From NCBI RefSeq assembly GCF_021869535.1, contig NW_026262690.1, positions 62,318,995 through 62,382,994 on the forward strand: DNA of 64,000 nt, in the 5' to 3' direction. Of the stretch, positions 37,077 to 47,358 are shown piece after piece (positions within the stretch are counted from its first letter, which is position 1; each line of letters opens with the position of its first letter). A model generated the notes under the pieces. It did no database searches. It was not told where the DNA came from and saw nothing but the letters and a program-made list of their open reading frames with translations. This DNA comes from Mytilus californianus. Taxonomy: Eukaryota; Mollusca; Bivalvia; Mytilida; Mytilidae. Made by a program: the position numbers and the translations under genes.

Positions 37077-37345
37077 GAGATGTGGTATGATTTCCAATGA
37101 GACAGCTATCCACCAAAGTTTAAATGAAGTGGATGTAAGCAATTATTGAAAACCCTATAGCCTTCAACAATGATAAAAACTCATACCATATAGTTGGCTA
37201 TAAAAGTCTCGACATGAAAAATATGAAACAATTCAATTGAAAAAACTAACGGCCTAATTTATAACAAAACAATTTACAAAAAATAAATATGACAGACATG
37301 AACCAATGACAACCTCTGAACTACAGGCTCCTGACTTGGGGCAGG
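37077..37345 (-). repeat. Dispersed repeat, reverse copy
   Basis: Reverse complement of the repeat at 39448-39715: GGAGATGTGGTATGATTTCC, AATGAGACAGCTATCCACC, ACTAACGGCCTAATTTATAA and GGCTCCTGACTTGGGGCAGG occur in reversed order. Confidence 0.75.
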
Positions 37346-38479
37346 CACATATAGAATGTAATGGGGTTAAAGATGTTTGAAGGCGCCAACCCTCCCTCCT
37401 AGGTCATTTTAAAGAAAATTTCGGTACACCTTTGCTAAAATTTAATGAAAAATACTGTTTTAAGTGTTGAAATGAATGTTTGTAGAATTTAAGAGTCGTA
37501 ACAAGAATTGAATAACACCATTTACATCTTATTTGATGAAATTAAAATATATTTCATTTAAATGTTTGCGTTATTTACATAGATAACTATTGAATATGTT
37601 TATTTCAACATTAACAAAAAATCACAGTTTTTTTTTTTTTAGAATTGTAGAGAATTCAAGAAATTTAGTAAACAAAAAGGAGTGCATAGTCTTCTATCAT
37701 GTCTATGCTGTTACAAACAAATTTGTTAATAAAGACAATATTATACTTGTAAAAAAAAAGAAAAACATTGTCACTGACATTGTCACTGCAAAAAAGGGAA
37801 TATTTATTTCACAATACAGTTCATAATATAATAAATTGTCTATCCTGTGACTATGGTTACAGTAAAAGTATAAACTATTTTTTACCTAAGCGTTTTATAT
37901 AGTATATAGATATATTTTTATACACATAATGAAATGTTTGATTATTTGAACTCCTTTACAAGTCACAACACCTTTATCTTTGACAATTTAGCACACACAA
38001 CATGTAATACTGCTTTTGGTAACTGGATAGATAATACCAGAAACAGGATAGAACTAAACATGGAAAATTGACAAACAATCTATCAATACACAGAAGGAAA
38101 ATAATAGAAGTTTTGTTCTAGAAAACCACTATAGTTCATGAAAAACAAGCTAAAATTTTTATCAAGATCTTTTCTTTATAGTGCAAAACTCCTTTTGAAA
38201 ATGGTAACAGGATAGACAAAATATTGCACCACCTGTCAAAGAATGTTTTAATATATTCTTGTATGACATCATAAAGATTTATATAGTGATCAAGAAGTAT
38301 ATTTGTTTTGATTTTCTTATGAAGATGATTGTTAAAACTAGGAACTTTTATTTGATTTTGCAATTTCAAAAAATTGAACATTTTTTTAAAATGACCCATA
38401 TTATTGTATGGTTTATTTAAAAAAAATGATACTAACTGTGTCATTTGAAATAAGATTTCATTTTGTTATTAATTTATAG

Positions 38480-38797
38480 CTCCAGGCACCCCAACTGTGA
38501 CAATTCAACAGACATCTTACTCTGTAAACAATGGAGGATCAATTACACTAGCATGTTCTGTATCATCCACTACAACTGTAACAAGTGTTACCTGGCAGAA
38601 AACAGTCGGAAGTACTATCACTACAATAACATCCAATACCAACACCAACAAATACAGCGGCAGTACTTCATCTACTCCTTCACTCACCATATTCAATACA
38701 GATTCAAGCGATGCTGGAACCTATAGATGTTTGGCTACAAACAATGTGGGGACTGCACAAAGTGCCACAGCAACAACTCTGAATGTTATTACAAATA
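38480..38797 (+). CDS. Ig-domain exon 2 (Ig2, group A, longest)
   Basis: Acceptor TTAATTTATAG ends at 38479; donor GTATGT begins at 38798. At 318 bp it is 6 bp longer than the other group A exons. The added codons are at the start, where the usual AVPTV is replaced by APGTPTV, which may lengthen the linker to Ig1. The core has LAC, VTWQK (Lys replacing the usual Arg after Trp-Gln), NTNTNKYSGST, DSSDAGTYRC and an altered G strand (NNVGTAQSATATTLNV). Its intronic surroundings lack the ~1-kb cassette pattern, so it probably predates the Ig4-Ig7 expansion. The donor GTATGT is the only one of that form in the array. Confidence 0.88.
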
Positions 38798-39447
38798 GTA
38801 TGTATTAAATCTTAGATTAAGATAAAACATCCTGCAACATTGGAGGTCATGGTGAAATAAATAATGTTGACCACTAGCTATGAAGTTGCTTTGTCATATT
38901 TTTTTATTTTTAATAATCATACCCTATTACCAGTTATTGGTATTGCTGATGCAAATGGTAACACATATACAAAACTTAATGAATGTTCCACATTTTGTTT
39001 CATTTGGATGAAAATAATAGTTGCTAGAAGCAGATGGTGATTCTGATTGGTAAACTTCAAATAATCCTCTTCTGAAACTAATTTATAAAAGGTAAATATT
39101 TTTATTTAATGCTGATTGAGAAGAAAACAAGGTGGCAATGATGCCACATAGGTTTCAATTGATTCAATACTGCATTGCCAAACCACATTTTCATCTTTTT
39201 CTCTGAAATGGCTGTGCCAAAGCAAATTAAAGAATAGTATATGTAAGGTCAATTACAAGAATTTGTCATTGATGAAATAATGTGGCTGCCATAGGCAATT
39301 TTTATTCAGATTGATAAAATTGTCCTCTTCATCTGGAGCTTAAACTCTAAATCTTTCTAAACATGACAACCTAATGCTGGACATTTTTAAGTCGGATACA
39401 CTCCCATTGAGTCATATGGGAAATCTTTACAACAGAGCTTTACCTGT

Positions 39448-39715
39448 CCCAAGTCAGGAGCCTGTAATTCAGTGTTGTTTGTTTATGTGTTACATATTTG
39501 TTATTCGTTCATTTTTTGTACATAAATTAGGCCGTTAGTTTTCTTGTTTGAATTGTTTTACATTGTCATTTCGGGGCCTTACATAGCTGACTGTGCGGTA
39601 TGGGCTTTGCTCATTGTTGAAGGCCGTACGGTGACCTATAGTTGTTAATTTCTGTGTCATTTGGTTTGTTGTGGAGAGTTGTCTCATTGGCAATCATACC
39701 ACATCTTCTTTTTTA
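39448..39715 (+). repeat. Dispersed repeat, most complete copy
   Basis: Runs from TGTCCCAAGTCAGGAGCCTG to GGCAATCATACCACATCTTC. Other copies are at 16850-17095 (+), 60528-60810 (+), 37077-37345 (-) and a fragment at 8518-8575 (-). It has no tRNA-like boxes and no coding capacity. Confidence 0.8.
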
Positions 39716-41146
39716 TATTTAGTTTAAAAAATGAACTTGGTAGGAATAAAATAATGAAACACTCTCACCATAGCCAGAAGTATTTCTTAATTCTGCTCTG
39801 CTAACAATGCAAAGAATTCAAAACTAAAAAAAACCTGTAAAGAACCAAGCTAAATGATGTCTTACCTATGAGATTGAAAAGATTTGATAAGTTTTAGGAA
39901 TGGTCATTGGTGAAGTTTGTCATAGATCCAGATAAAGATAAGAGATAAACATGTACAATTATTATAGTGTCTAGTTTCATCAGTGGTTAAGGTAATCCTT
40001 TTCATGCTTTACAGTTCTATCTAACACTACTGTTTTGTCATTGAAGATAAAGCATTATTTTAAAAGCCAGCATTCTTTCTTTGACACATATTTGACAAAA
40101 AACAAGTTTGTCTTTTATTATTAAAGTGCAGAAATTGATAAATGCTAGATATATAGTACTTATGTATTTGTTAATTGTATCTTATTGAATCAGTACACAG
40201 TAGATATGAAATAGAAAGTTATTTTGAATGAATATGAATGAAATCAATCAAATATATATTTATTAATAGTGAAATTGTTGTACCTACTGCTTTTAGTCTT
40301 GCCCCTACTAAGAGAGATTATTTGCCTCTCCCCCTCATTCATGATCTATTGACCTTGAAATGTGTGCTTAGTGTCCATGTCCAAGTTTGTGATTTAGTCA
40401 GTTTAAGGTAAACCACTTATGGTAAGACAATGATATTTGGTATGCATTTGTATAATCATTTGCAGGTCTCATTTCCATGGAGATTATATGCCCCCTCTTC
40501 ATTATGATTGTTCATTGATTTTGAAAAGTATACATAGTTTACATGTTAAAATGTTTGTTTAGGTCAGTTTTAAGGGAACCACTTATAATAAGTCTATGGT
40601 ATTTGGTATACAGTTGTATTAGCATTGGCATTTCTCATTCTCACAGAGATTGTGTTCCTCTGCACCTTCAGTCATTGTTTATTGACTTTGAAGTTATAGC
40701 ATCATTTGCATGTTGAAGTATTGCCATTTTAGTTTCAGATCAATTTTTTAATATGATCCTTCAGTGCACTAAAAACTAAAATTTTAAGAAGAACTAGAGG
40801 TCATATTTTGCAGTAAAATGATTTAGGTAGTTACAGTTCAGTAGAATTTTAAATATTTTTTTTTATCTCAACTTGACCACAAGTCTATTTTCCAGCTATT
40901 GTTGTGTGTCATTGTAACTAGATTATTCACATTTTCATTTTCTGTGAAATCTTACTTGTAGTCTAAACAAAAATTGGTGGACTATATATATTTAATTACC
41001 AGTAATAAAAGGTTCTTTATGATTTATTGTGTCAGATAAAAACATGGCCTCGATAGGCGATGTATTGAGTCTCCCAACTCTATAAGATCTTCATTTTTCA
41101 GTGTCAAAATTTTTGTTTTAAAGCAATTTTTGTTAATTTTTTACAG

Positions 41147-41458
41147 CTGTTCCAACAGTGACCATTACACAGACATCCTACTCGGTCAATTCAGGAAGTT
41201 CTGTGACCTTGGTATGTACTGTATCATCCACTACAACTGTAACAAGTGTTACCTGGCAGAGAACACTCGGAGGTTCTACCACTACAATAACATCAAATAC
41301 CAACACCAACAAATACAGCGGCAGTACTTCATCTACTCCTTCACTCACCATATTCAATGCAGATTCAAATGATGCTGGAACATACAGATGTTTGGCTACA
41401 AACAATGCTGGGACAGGACAAAGTGCTAATACAGCAAGTCTGTCTGTTACTTCAAATA
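41147..41458 (+). CDS. Ig-domain exon 3 (Ig3, group A)
   Basis: Acceptor AATTTTTTACAG ends at 41146; donor GTAAGTAATG begins at 41459. The exon is 312 bp, class 1-1. It opens AVPTVTITQTSYS and has LVC, VTWQRTLGGS, NTNTNKYSGSTSSTP, DSNDAGTYRC and LATNNAGTGQS. It is intermediate between Ig2 (shares LATNN) and Ig4-Ig8 (shares SANTASLSV). It is the first exon preceded by the conserved intronic block CCAGCTATTGTTGTGTGTCA (about 40895), so the repeating cassette architecture starts here. Confidence 0.9.
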
Positions 41459-41923
41459 GTAAGTAATGCTAATATTTATTCTGTATTATTTTATATCTAG
41501 TAGTAGTACTCTATTTTATTTAGATTTTGTACTGAAATGCCTCATTTTATTCTTTTATGCACTAAAATAACAATATGAACAGAATTAGAGGTTATGTTAT
41601 GCAGTCAAATGATTTAATTAGTTTCAGTACAGTATTAAAACAATATTTTATCTTAATTTGACCAAAAGTCTATTTCCAGCTATTGTTGTGTGTCATTGTA
41701 ATTAGATTTTGCACTTTTTCATTTTCTCTTCAATTCTATTTGGCAGTCTAAACAAAACTTTGTGGGATTATTACCGGTAATGAAAGAATCTTTTAGAATT
41801 TATTTTGTCAGATAAAAACACATCCACCAGAGGCCATGTTTTGAATGTCCAAACTCCATAAAAACTTCATTTCACACGAAGTAAAAAATTCCTATAAAAT
41901 GCAATTTTTTCGTTCTGTTGCAG

Positions 41924-42235
41924 CTGTTCCAACAGTGACCATTACACAGACATTCTACTCAGTCAATTCAGGAAGTACTGTGACTTTGGCATGTACTGTA
42001 TCGTCAACTACAACTGTAACAAGTGTTACCTGGCAGAGAACAGTCAATAGTGCTATCACTACAATTACATCCAATACCAACACCAACAAATACAGCGGCA
42101 GTACTTCATCTACTCCATCACTCACCATATTCAATACAGATACAAATGATGCTGGAACATATAGATGTTTTGCTTCAAACAGTGCTGGTACAGGACAAAG
42201 TGCTAACACAGCAAGTCTGTCTGTTACCACAAATA
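41924..42235 (+). CDS. Ig-domain exon 4 (Ig4, group A cassette)
   Basis: Acceptor CGTTCTGTTGCAG ends at 41923; donor GTAAGTAATG begins at 42236. 312 bp, class 1-1. Landmarks are LAC, VTWQRTVNS, NTNTNKYSGSTSSTP, DTNDAGTYRC and ASNSAGTGQS. It differs from Ig5 and Ig6 at only a few residues, for example IFNTDTNDAG here against ILNADSNDAG. The intron before it is just 465 bp and lacks the MITE present in the four following introns, so it marks the edge of the amplified ~1-kb unit. Confidence 0.9.
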
Positions 42236-42298
42236 GTAAGTAATGTTAATATTTATTCTGTATTATTTTACGTCTCGAAATAGTATATAGCACTCTAT

Positions 42299-42512
42299 TA
42301 CTGTAAATGCCAAAAATATTGCGTGCACTTATTATTATGATTTTTGAAGAATGGACAAAAATGCTCAATTAATTATTTTTGCGATTTTAGGAAAAAATGT
42401 GCATAGAGATATATGTATGAAATATCAAAGCGTGAGTTCTTATTATTGCGATCATTACCCAGTCTCATTATTCACATTATTAAAAAAATCGCAATAATTT
42501 CTGAATAGATGG
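42299..42512 (+). mobile_element. Intronic MITE in Ig4-Ig5 intron
   Basis: Ends TACTGTAAATGCCAAAAATA and CGCAATAATTTCTGAATAGA are imperfect TIRs. The interior GAGTTCTTATTATTGCGATC is shared with the copies at 43295, 44286, 45281 and 45507, and inverted at 36269. Confidence 0.7.
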
Positions 42513-42919
42513 TATCAAGATTTAGTTCTGAAATGACCCATTTAATACTCTTCTGCACAACAGCGTTATGAACAGAAATTGAGATGATTTTGTGCAGTAA
42601 AATTATTTTATTAAATTCAGTTCAGTAGAATTTAAAACAATAAATTATATTGGCTTGACCAGAAGTCTATTTTCCAGCTATTGTTGTGTGTCATTGTAAT
42701 TAGATTTTGCACTTTTTCATTTTCTCTTCAAATCTATTTGGCAGTCTAAACAAAACTTTGTGTGATAATTACAAGTAATGAAAGAATCTTTTAGAATTTA
42801 TTGTGTCAGATAAATGCACATCTATCAGAGGCCATGTTTTGAATGTCCAAACTCCAAAAAACTTTACTTCACACAGTGTCAAAAATTCCTATAAAAATAA
42901 ATGTTTTGTTCTGTTGCAG

Positions 42920-43231
42920 CTGTTCCAACAGTGACCATTACACAGACATTCTACTCAGTCAATTCAGGAAGTACTGTGACTTTGGCATGTACTGTATCGT
43001 CAACTACAACTGTAACAAGTGTTACCTGGCAGAGAACAGTCAATAGTGCTATCACTACAATAACATCCAATACCAACACCAACAAATACAGCGGCAGTAC
43101 TTCATCTACTCCTTCACTCACCATACTCAATGCAGATTCAAATGATGCTGGAACATATAGATGTTTTGCTTCAAACAGTGCTGGAACAGGACAGAGTGCT
43201 AACACAGCAAGTCTGTCTGTTACCACAAATA
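42920..43231 (+). CDS. Ig-domain exon 5 (Ig5, group A cassette)
   Basis: Acceptor TTCTGTTGCAG ends at 42919; donor GTAAGTAATG begins at 43232. 312 bp, class 1-1. The encoded domain is identical, residue for residue, to Ig6. By eye the two exons differ at only two synonymous positions (ATA/ATT in an Ile codon and CAG/CAA in a Gln codon). It has LAC, VTWQRTVNS, ILNADSNDAGTYRC and ASNSAGTGQS. The cassette period to Ig6 is 992 bp. Near-identity of exon and flanking introns points to very recent duplication, gene conversion, or possibly an assembly artefact. Confidence 0.9.
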
Positions 43232-43294
43232 GTAAGTAATGTTAATATTTATTCTGTATTATTTTACGTCTCGAAATAGCATATAGCATGCTAT

Positions 43295-43502
43295 TACTGT
43301 AAATTCCCAAAATATTGCGTGCACTTATTATTGTGATTTTTGAAGAATGGACAAAATGCTCAATTAATTTTTGGGATTTTAGGAAAAAAAAGTGCATACA
43401 GATATATGTATAAAATATCAAAGCGTGAGTTCTTATTATTGCGATCATCACCCAGTCGCATTATTCACATTATTAAAAACCTCGCAATAATTTCTGAATT
43501 GA
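43295..43502 (+). mobile_element. Intronic MITE in Ig5-Ig6 intron
   Basis: Begins TTACTGTAAATTCCCAAAAT and ends CGCAATAATTTCTGAATTGA, same interior and position as in the Ig4-Ig5 intron. It was copied as part of the cassette. Confidence 0.7.
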
Positions 43503-43911
43503 TGGTATCCAGATTTAGTTCTGAAATGCCTCATTTGATCCTTTTTTGCACAAAAACTATATAAACAGAAATTGAGATGATATTGTGTGGTAAAATGATT
43601 TAATTCGTTTATGTTCAGTACATTATTAAAACAATATTTTATCTCAGCTTGACCAAAGTCTATTTCCAGCTATTGTTGTGTGTCATTGTAATTAGATTTT
43701 GCACTTTTTCTTTTTCTTTTCAATTCTATTTGGCAGTCTAAACAAAACTTTGTGTGATAATTACAAGTAATGAAAGAATCTTTTAGAATTTATTGTGTCA
43801 GATAAATGCACATCTATCAGAGGCCATGTTTTGAATGTCCAAACTCCAAAAAACTTTACTTCACACAGTGTCAAAAGTTCCTATAAAAATAAATGTTTTG
43901 TTCTGTTGCAG

Positions 43912-44223
43912 CTGTTCCAACAGTGACCATTACACAGACATTCTACTCAGTCAATTCAGGAAGTACTGTGACTTTGGCATGTACTGTATCGTCAACTACA
44001 ACTGTAACAAGTGTTACCTGGCAGAGAACAGTCAATAGTGCTATCACTACAATTACATCCAATACCAACACCAACAAATACAGCGGCAGTACTTCATCTA
44101 CTCCTTCACTCACCATACTCAATGCAGATTCAAATGATGCTGGAACATATAGATGTTTTGCTTCAAACAGTGCTGGAACAGGACAAAGTGCTAACACAGC
44201 AAGTCTGTCTGTTACCACAAATA
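43912..44223 (+). CDS. Ig-domain exon 6 (Ig6, group A cassette)
   Basis: Acceptor GTTCTGTTGCAG ends at 43911; donor GTAAGTAATG begins at 44224. 312 bp, class 1-1, protein identical to Ig5. The ~140 bp upstream, from GTGTCAGATAAATGCACATC to the splice site, is also almost unchanged from the Ig5 cassette, with one visible difference (AAAAGTTCC against AAAAATTCC). Skipping either Ig5 or Ig6 would give the same protein, so their difference cannot alter ligand binding, only chain length. Confidence 0.9.
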
Positions 44224-44285
44224 GTAAGTAATGTTAATATTTATTCTGTATTATTTTACGTCTCGAAATAGCATATAGCACTCTA

Positions 44286-44492
44286 TTACTGTAAATTCCC
44301 AAAATATTACGTGCACTTATTATTGTGATTTTTGAAGAATGGACAAAATGCTCAATTAATTTTTGGGATTTTAGGAAAAAAAAGTGCATACAGATATATG
44401 TATAAAATATCAAAGCGTGAGTTCTAATTATTGCTATCATCACCCAGTCGCATTATTCACATTATTAAAAACCTCGCAATAATTTCTGAATT
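44286..44492 (+). mobile_element. Intronic MITE in Ig6-Ig7 intron
   Basis: Same ends and interior as the copy at 43295, with a few substitutions (for example ATTACGTGC and AATTATTGCTATC). Confidence 0.7.
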
Positions 44493-44904
44493 GATGGTAT
44501 CCAGATTTAGTTCTGAAATGCCTCATTTGATCCTTTTCTGCACAAAAGCTATATAAACAGAAATTGAGATGATATTGTGTGGTAAAATGATTTAATTCGT
44601 TTCAGTTCAGTACATAATTAAAACAATATTTTATCTCAGCTTGACCAAAAGTCTATTTCCAGCTATTGTTGTGTGTCATCGAATTAGATTTTGCACTTTT
44701 TCTTTTTCTTTTCAATTCTATTTGGCAGTCTAAACAAAACTTTGTGGGATAATTACCAGTAATGAATGAATCTTTTAGAATTTATTATGTCAGATAAAAG
44801 CACATCTATCAGAGGCCATGTTTTAAATGTCAAAACTCCATAAAAACTTTATTTCACACAGTGTCAAAAATTCCTATAAAAATAAATTGTATGTTCTGTT
44901 ACAG

Positions 44905-45216
44905 CTGTTCCAACAGTGACCATTACACAGACATTCTACTCAGTCAATTCAGGAAGTACTGTGACTTTGGCATGTTCTGTATCGTCAACTACAACTGTAA
45001 CAAGTGTTACCTGGCAGAGAACAGTCAATAGTGCTATCACTACAATAACATCCAATACCAACACCAACAAATACAGCGGCAGTACTTCATCTACTCCTTC
45101 ACTCACCATATTCAATGCAGATTCAAATGATGCTGGAACATATAGATGTTTTGCTTCAAACAGTGCTGGAACAGGACAGAGTGCTAACACAGCAAGTCTG
45201 TCTGTTACCACAAATA
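44905..45216 (+). CDS. Ig-domain exon 7 (Ig7, group A cassette)
   Basis: Acceptor TTCTGTTACAG ends at 44904; donor GTAAGTAATG begins at 45217. 312 bp, class 1-1. It differs from Ig5/Ig6 in two visible residues: ACSVSS instead of ACTVSS after the B-strand Cys, and IFNADSN instead of ILNADSN. The other landmarks (VTWQRTVNS, GTYRC, ASNSAGTGQS) are unchanged. The cassette spacing to Ig6 is 993 bp. The following intron is longer (893 bp) because it holds one and a half MITE copies. Confidence 0.9.
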
Positions 45217-45280
45217 GTAAGTAATGTTAATATTTATTCTGTATTATTTTACGTCTCGAAATAGCATATAGCACTCTATT

Positions 45281-45458
45281 ACTGTAAATTCCCAAAATAT
45301 TGCGTGCACTTATTATTGTGATTTTTGAAGAATAGACAAAATGCTCAATTAATTATTGTGATTTTAGGAAAAAAAAGTGCATACAGATATATGTATCAAA
45401 TATCAAAGCACGAGTTCTTATTATTGCGATCATCACCCAGTCGCATTATTCACATTAT
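45281..45458 (+). mobile_element. Truncated intronic MITE (Ig7-Ig8 intron, copy 1)
   Basis: Starts ACTGTAAATTCCCAAAATAT like the neighbouring copies but stops after GTCGCATTATTCACATTATA, without the right TIR. It then jumps back to the exon-proximal sequence TTGATATTTATTCTGTATTA, showing a partial duplication inside the intron. Confidence 0.65.
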
Positions 45459-45506
45459 ATTGATATTTATTCTGTATTATTCTATGTCTAAAAGTAGCAC
45501 TCTTTT

Positions 45507-45697
45507 ACTGTAAAATTCAGAAATTATTGCGATTTTTGAAGAATGGACAAAAATGTGAGATTAATTAATGCGATTTAAGGAAAATCTGCATACAGATATA
45601 TGTAACAAATATCATAATGTGAGTTCTTATTAATTGAGATCATCACCCAGTTGCATTATTGGCATTAATAAAAATCTTGCAATAAATTCTAAATTTA
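45507..45697 (+). mobile_element. Intronic MITE (Ig7-Ig8 intron, copy 2)
   Basis: Left end TACTGTAAAATTCAGAAATT is closer to the intact 36269 copy than to the other cassette copies. The right end is TTGCAATAAATTCTAAATTT. It lies about 225 bp after the truncated copy and accounts for the 1205-bp spacing between Ig7 and Ig8. Confidence 0.65.
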
Positions 45698-46109
45698 TAG
45701 TATCCAGATTTAGTACTGAAATTTCTCATTTTATACTTTTATGCACTACAACAGCATTATAAACAGAAATTGAGGTGATTTTGTGCAGTAAAATGATTTA
45801 ATTAGTTTCAGTTCAGTAGAATTTAAAACAATATTTTATCTCAGCTTGACCAAAAGTCTATTTTCCAGCTATTGTTGTGTGTCATTGTATTTAGATTTTG
45901 CACATTTTCATTTTCTATGAAATTCTATTTTGCAGTCTAAAAAAAGTTGGTGGGATAATTACCACTAATTAAAGTATCTTTCAGAATTTATTGTGTCAGA
46001 TAAATACACATCTATCAGAGGCCATTTTTTGAATGTCCAAACTCCAAAAAAAACTTAAGTTCACAGTGTCAAAAATTCCTATAAAAATATTTTTTTCTTT
46101 CGGTTACAG

Positions 46110-46421
46110 CTGTTCCAACAGTTACCATTACGCAGACATCCTACTCAGTCAATTCAGGAAGTTCTGTGACTTTGGCATGTACTGTGTCATCCACTACAAC
46201 TGTAACAAGTGTTACCTGGCAGAGAACAGTCAACAGTGCTATCACTACAATTACATCCACTACCAACACCAACAAATACAGCGGCAGTACTTCATCTACT
46301 CCATCACTCACCATATTCAATACAGATTCAAATGATGCTGGAACATATAGATGTTTTGCTTCAAACAGTGCTGGTACAGGACAAAGTGCTAACACAGCAA
46401 GTCTGTCTGTTACCTCAAATA
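46110..46421 (+). CDS. Ig-domain exon 8 (Ig8, last group A exon)
   Basis: Acceptor TCTTTCGGTTACAG ends at 46109; donor GTAAGTAATT begins at 46422. 312 bp, class 1-1. It starts AVPTVTITQTSYS like Ig3, has SGSSVTLAC, VTWQRTVNS, ITSTTNTNKYSG (Thr for the usual Asn), FNTDSNDAGTYRC and ends SVTSN like Ig3. It is therefore a mosaic of Ig3-type ends and Ig4-type core, consistent with unequal exchange or gene conversion along group A. Confidence 0.9.
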
Positions 46422-46433
46422 GTAAGTAATTTT

Positions 46434-46735
46434 GTTATTTATTCTGTATTATTTTATGTTTAAAAGTAGTTCTCTGTCTTATCTATATTTAGTACTGAAT
46501 TTCTCATTTTATCCTTTTATGCACTACAATATCATTTGAAAAGAATCAAAGGTCATTTTGTTCACTAAGATGATTAAATTAGTTTCAGTTCCGCAGAATA
46601 AAAAAATATATATTTCATCTCAACTTGACCACAAGTCTTATTTTCAAGCTATTGTTGTGCGTCATTGTAATTAGATTTTGCATATAGGAGGGATAATTTA
46701 TGAAAGGATCTTATAAAATTTATTGTGTTTATATC
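46434..46735 (+). pseudogene. Remnant cassette without Ig exon
   Basis: After Ig8 the usual cassette intron is recognisable: TATTTATTCTGTATTATTTT, then AAGCTATTGTTGTGCGTCAT, TTAGATTTTGCA and, after a deletion, AATTTATTGTGT. In every other cassette an Ig exon follows within ~130-250 bp. Here the sequence instead runs into unrelated DNA at about 46735 and no Ig exon is found until the divergent Ig9 at 49703. This looks like a broken duplicate or deletion scar at the edge of group A. Confidence 0.6.
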
Positions 46736-47096
46736 CTCGTCTCATTGGTTTTTGTGCTATTAAGAATGAATTGTGACGTCACAATTTCCATTGAAAAAGC
46801 ATGCATAGTACGAATTCATATGACATACAAAAACATATGATCTGACCATAAAATCATGGCCACCACAGGCAACGCTGTTGTTGATTTAATTGGTATCCTC
46901 TTGACTTTTCAGTGTTGTTTAATGACTTTATTTATGCAAAAGATATAAAAAGTTTCTGTTTTCAAATGTAATAGACTAGTTTATTAGTTAATTTGATTTT
47001 AGCTTAAATTGATAATGATGTTGATGGTTTGGTGTTTAACTTAAAGGTCACTTTATTAGCACCTCTCATTGGATATTAGTAAGCAGAAGCAATTGA

Positions 47097-47358
47097 TTGA
47101 TTGATTGTTGTTTAATGCCACTTTTAGTACTATTGTGCTATTTTATGGTGGTCAGTTGTTATTGGTAGAGGAAGCCAGAGTTCCTGGAGAGAACCGCTGA
47201 CCTTTGGTAGGAAAACTGACAATCCTAGTCAATTAAGATTGGAATCGAGCGCACCTGGCATGTGAGGGATTCGAACTCACAAGCTTGGTGTTGACACAGG
47301 CAGGCTAATGATACTGCAGTTCGACTACTTAGACCACTCAGCCACAAAGGCCCCCAGG
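47097..47358 (-). mobile_element. tRNA-derived SINE with 9-bp target duplication
   Basis: On the minus strand it begins GGGGGCCTTTGTGGCTGAGT, with an A box GTGGCTGAGTGG and a B box GAGTTCGAATCCC in tRNA-Leu/Ser style. It ends with an (AATC)n tail after TTAAACAACAATC. AGCAATTGA flanks both sides (47088-47096 and 47359-47367). It is 262 bp and inserted in the Ig8-Ig9 intron against the direction of the gene. Confidence 0.85.

Larger units (their letters stand above)
28914..38479 (+). other. Large intron Ig1-Ig2
   Basis: No further Ig exon or other coding exon recognised in about 9.6 kb. It holds the 165-bp repeat family (32540-33130), a 29-bp minisatellite (34399), a satellite-bearing element (35513-36225), a MITE of the cassette family (36269-36477) and a reversed dispersed repeat (37077-37345). 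Frames at 33219-33590 (minus) and 34021-34320 have no recognisable domains. Confidence 0.6.

Noticed and set aside
42023-42283. Second-frame sense frames overlapping the Ig exons (also 44011, 46209, 38463, 41130)
   Set aside because: Shadows of the Ig frame; low-complexity HLLHH/NTAAV composition and they ignore the splice sites.
42951-43226. Long antisense frames inside the Ig exons (91 codons, also at 41955, 43943, 44936, 46141)
   Set aside because: They mirror the sense coding exons exactly, repeat with each duplicate, and are explained by the S/T-rich codon usage of the sense strand; no start, splice or domain evidence.
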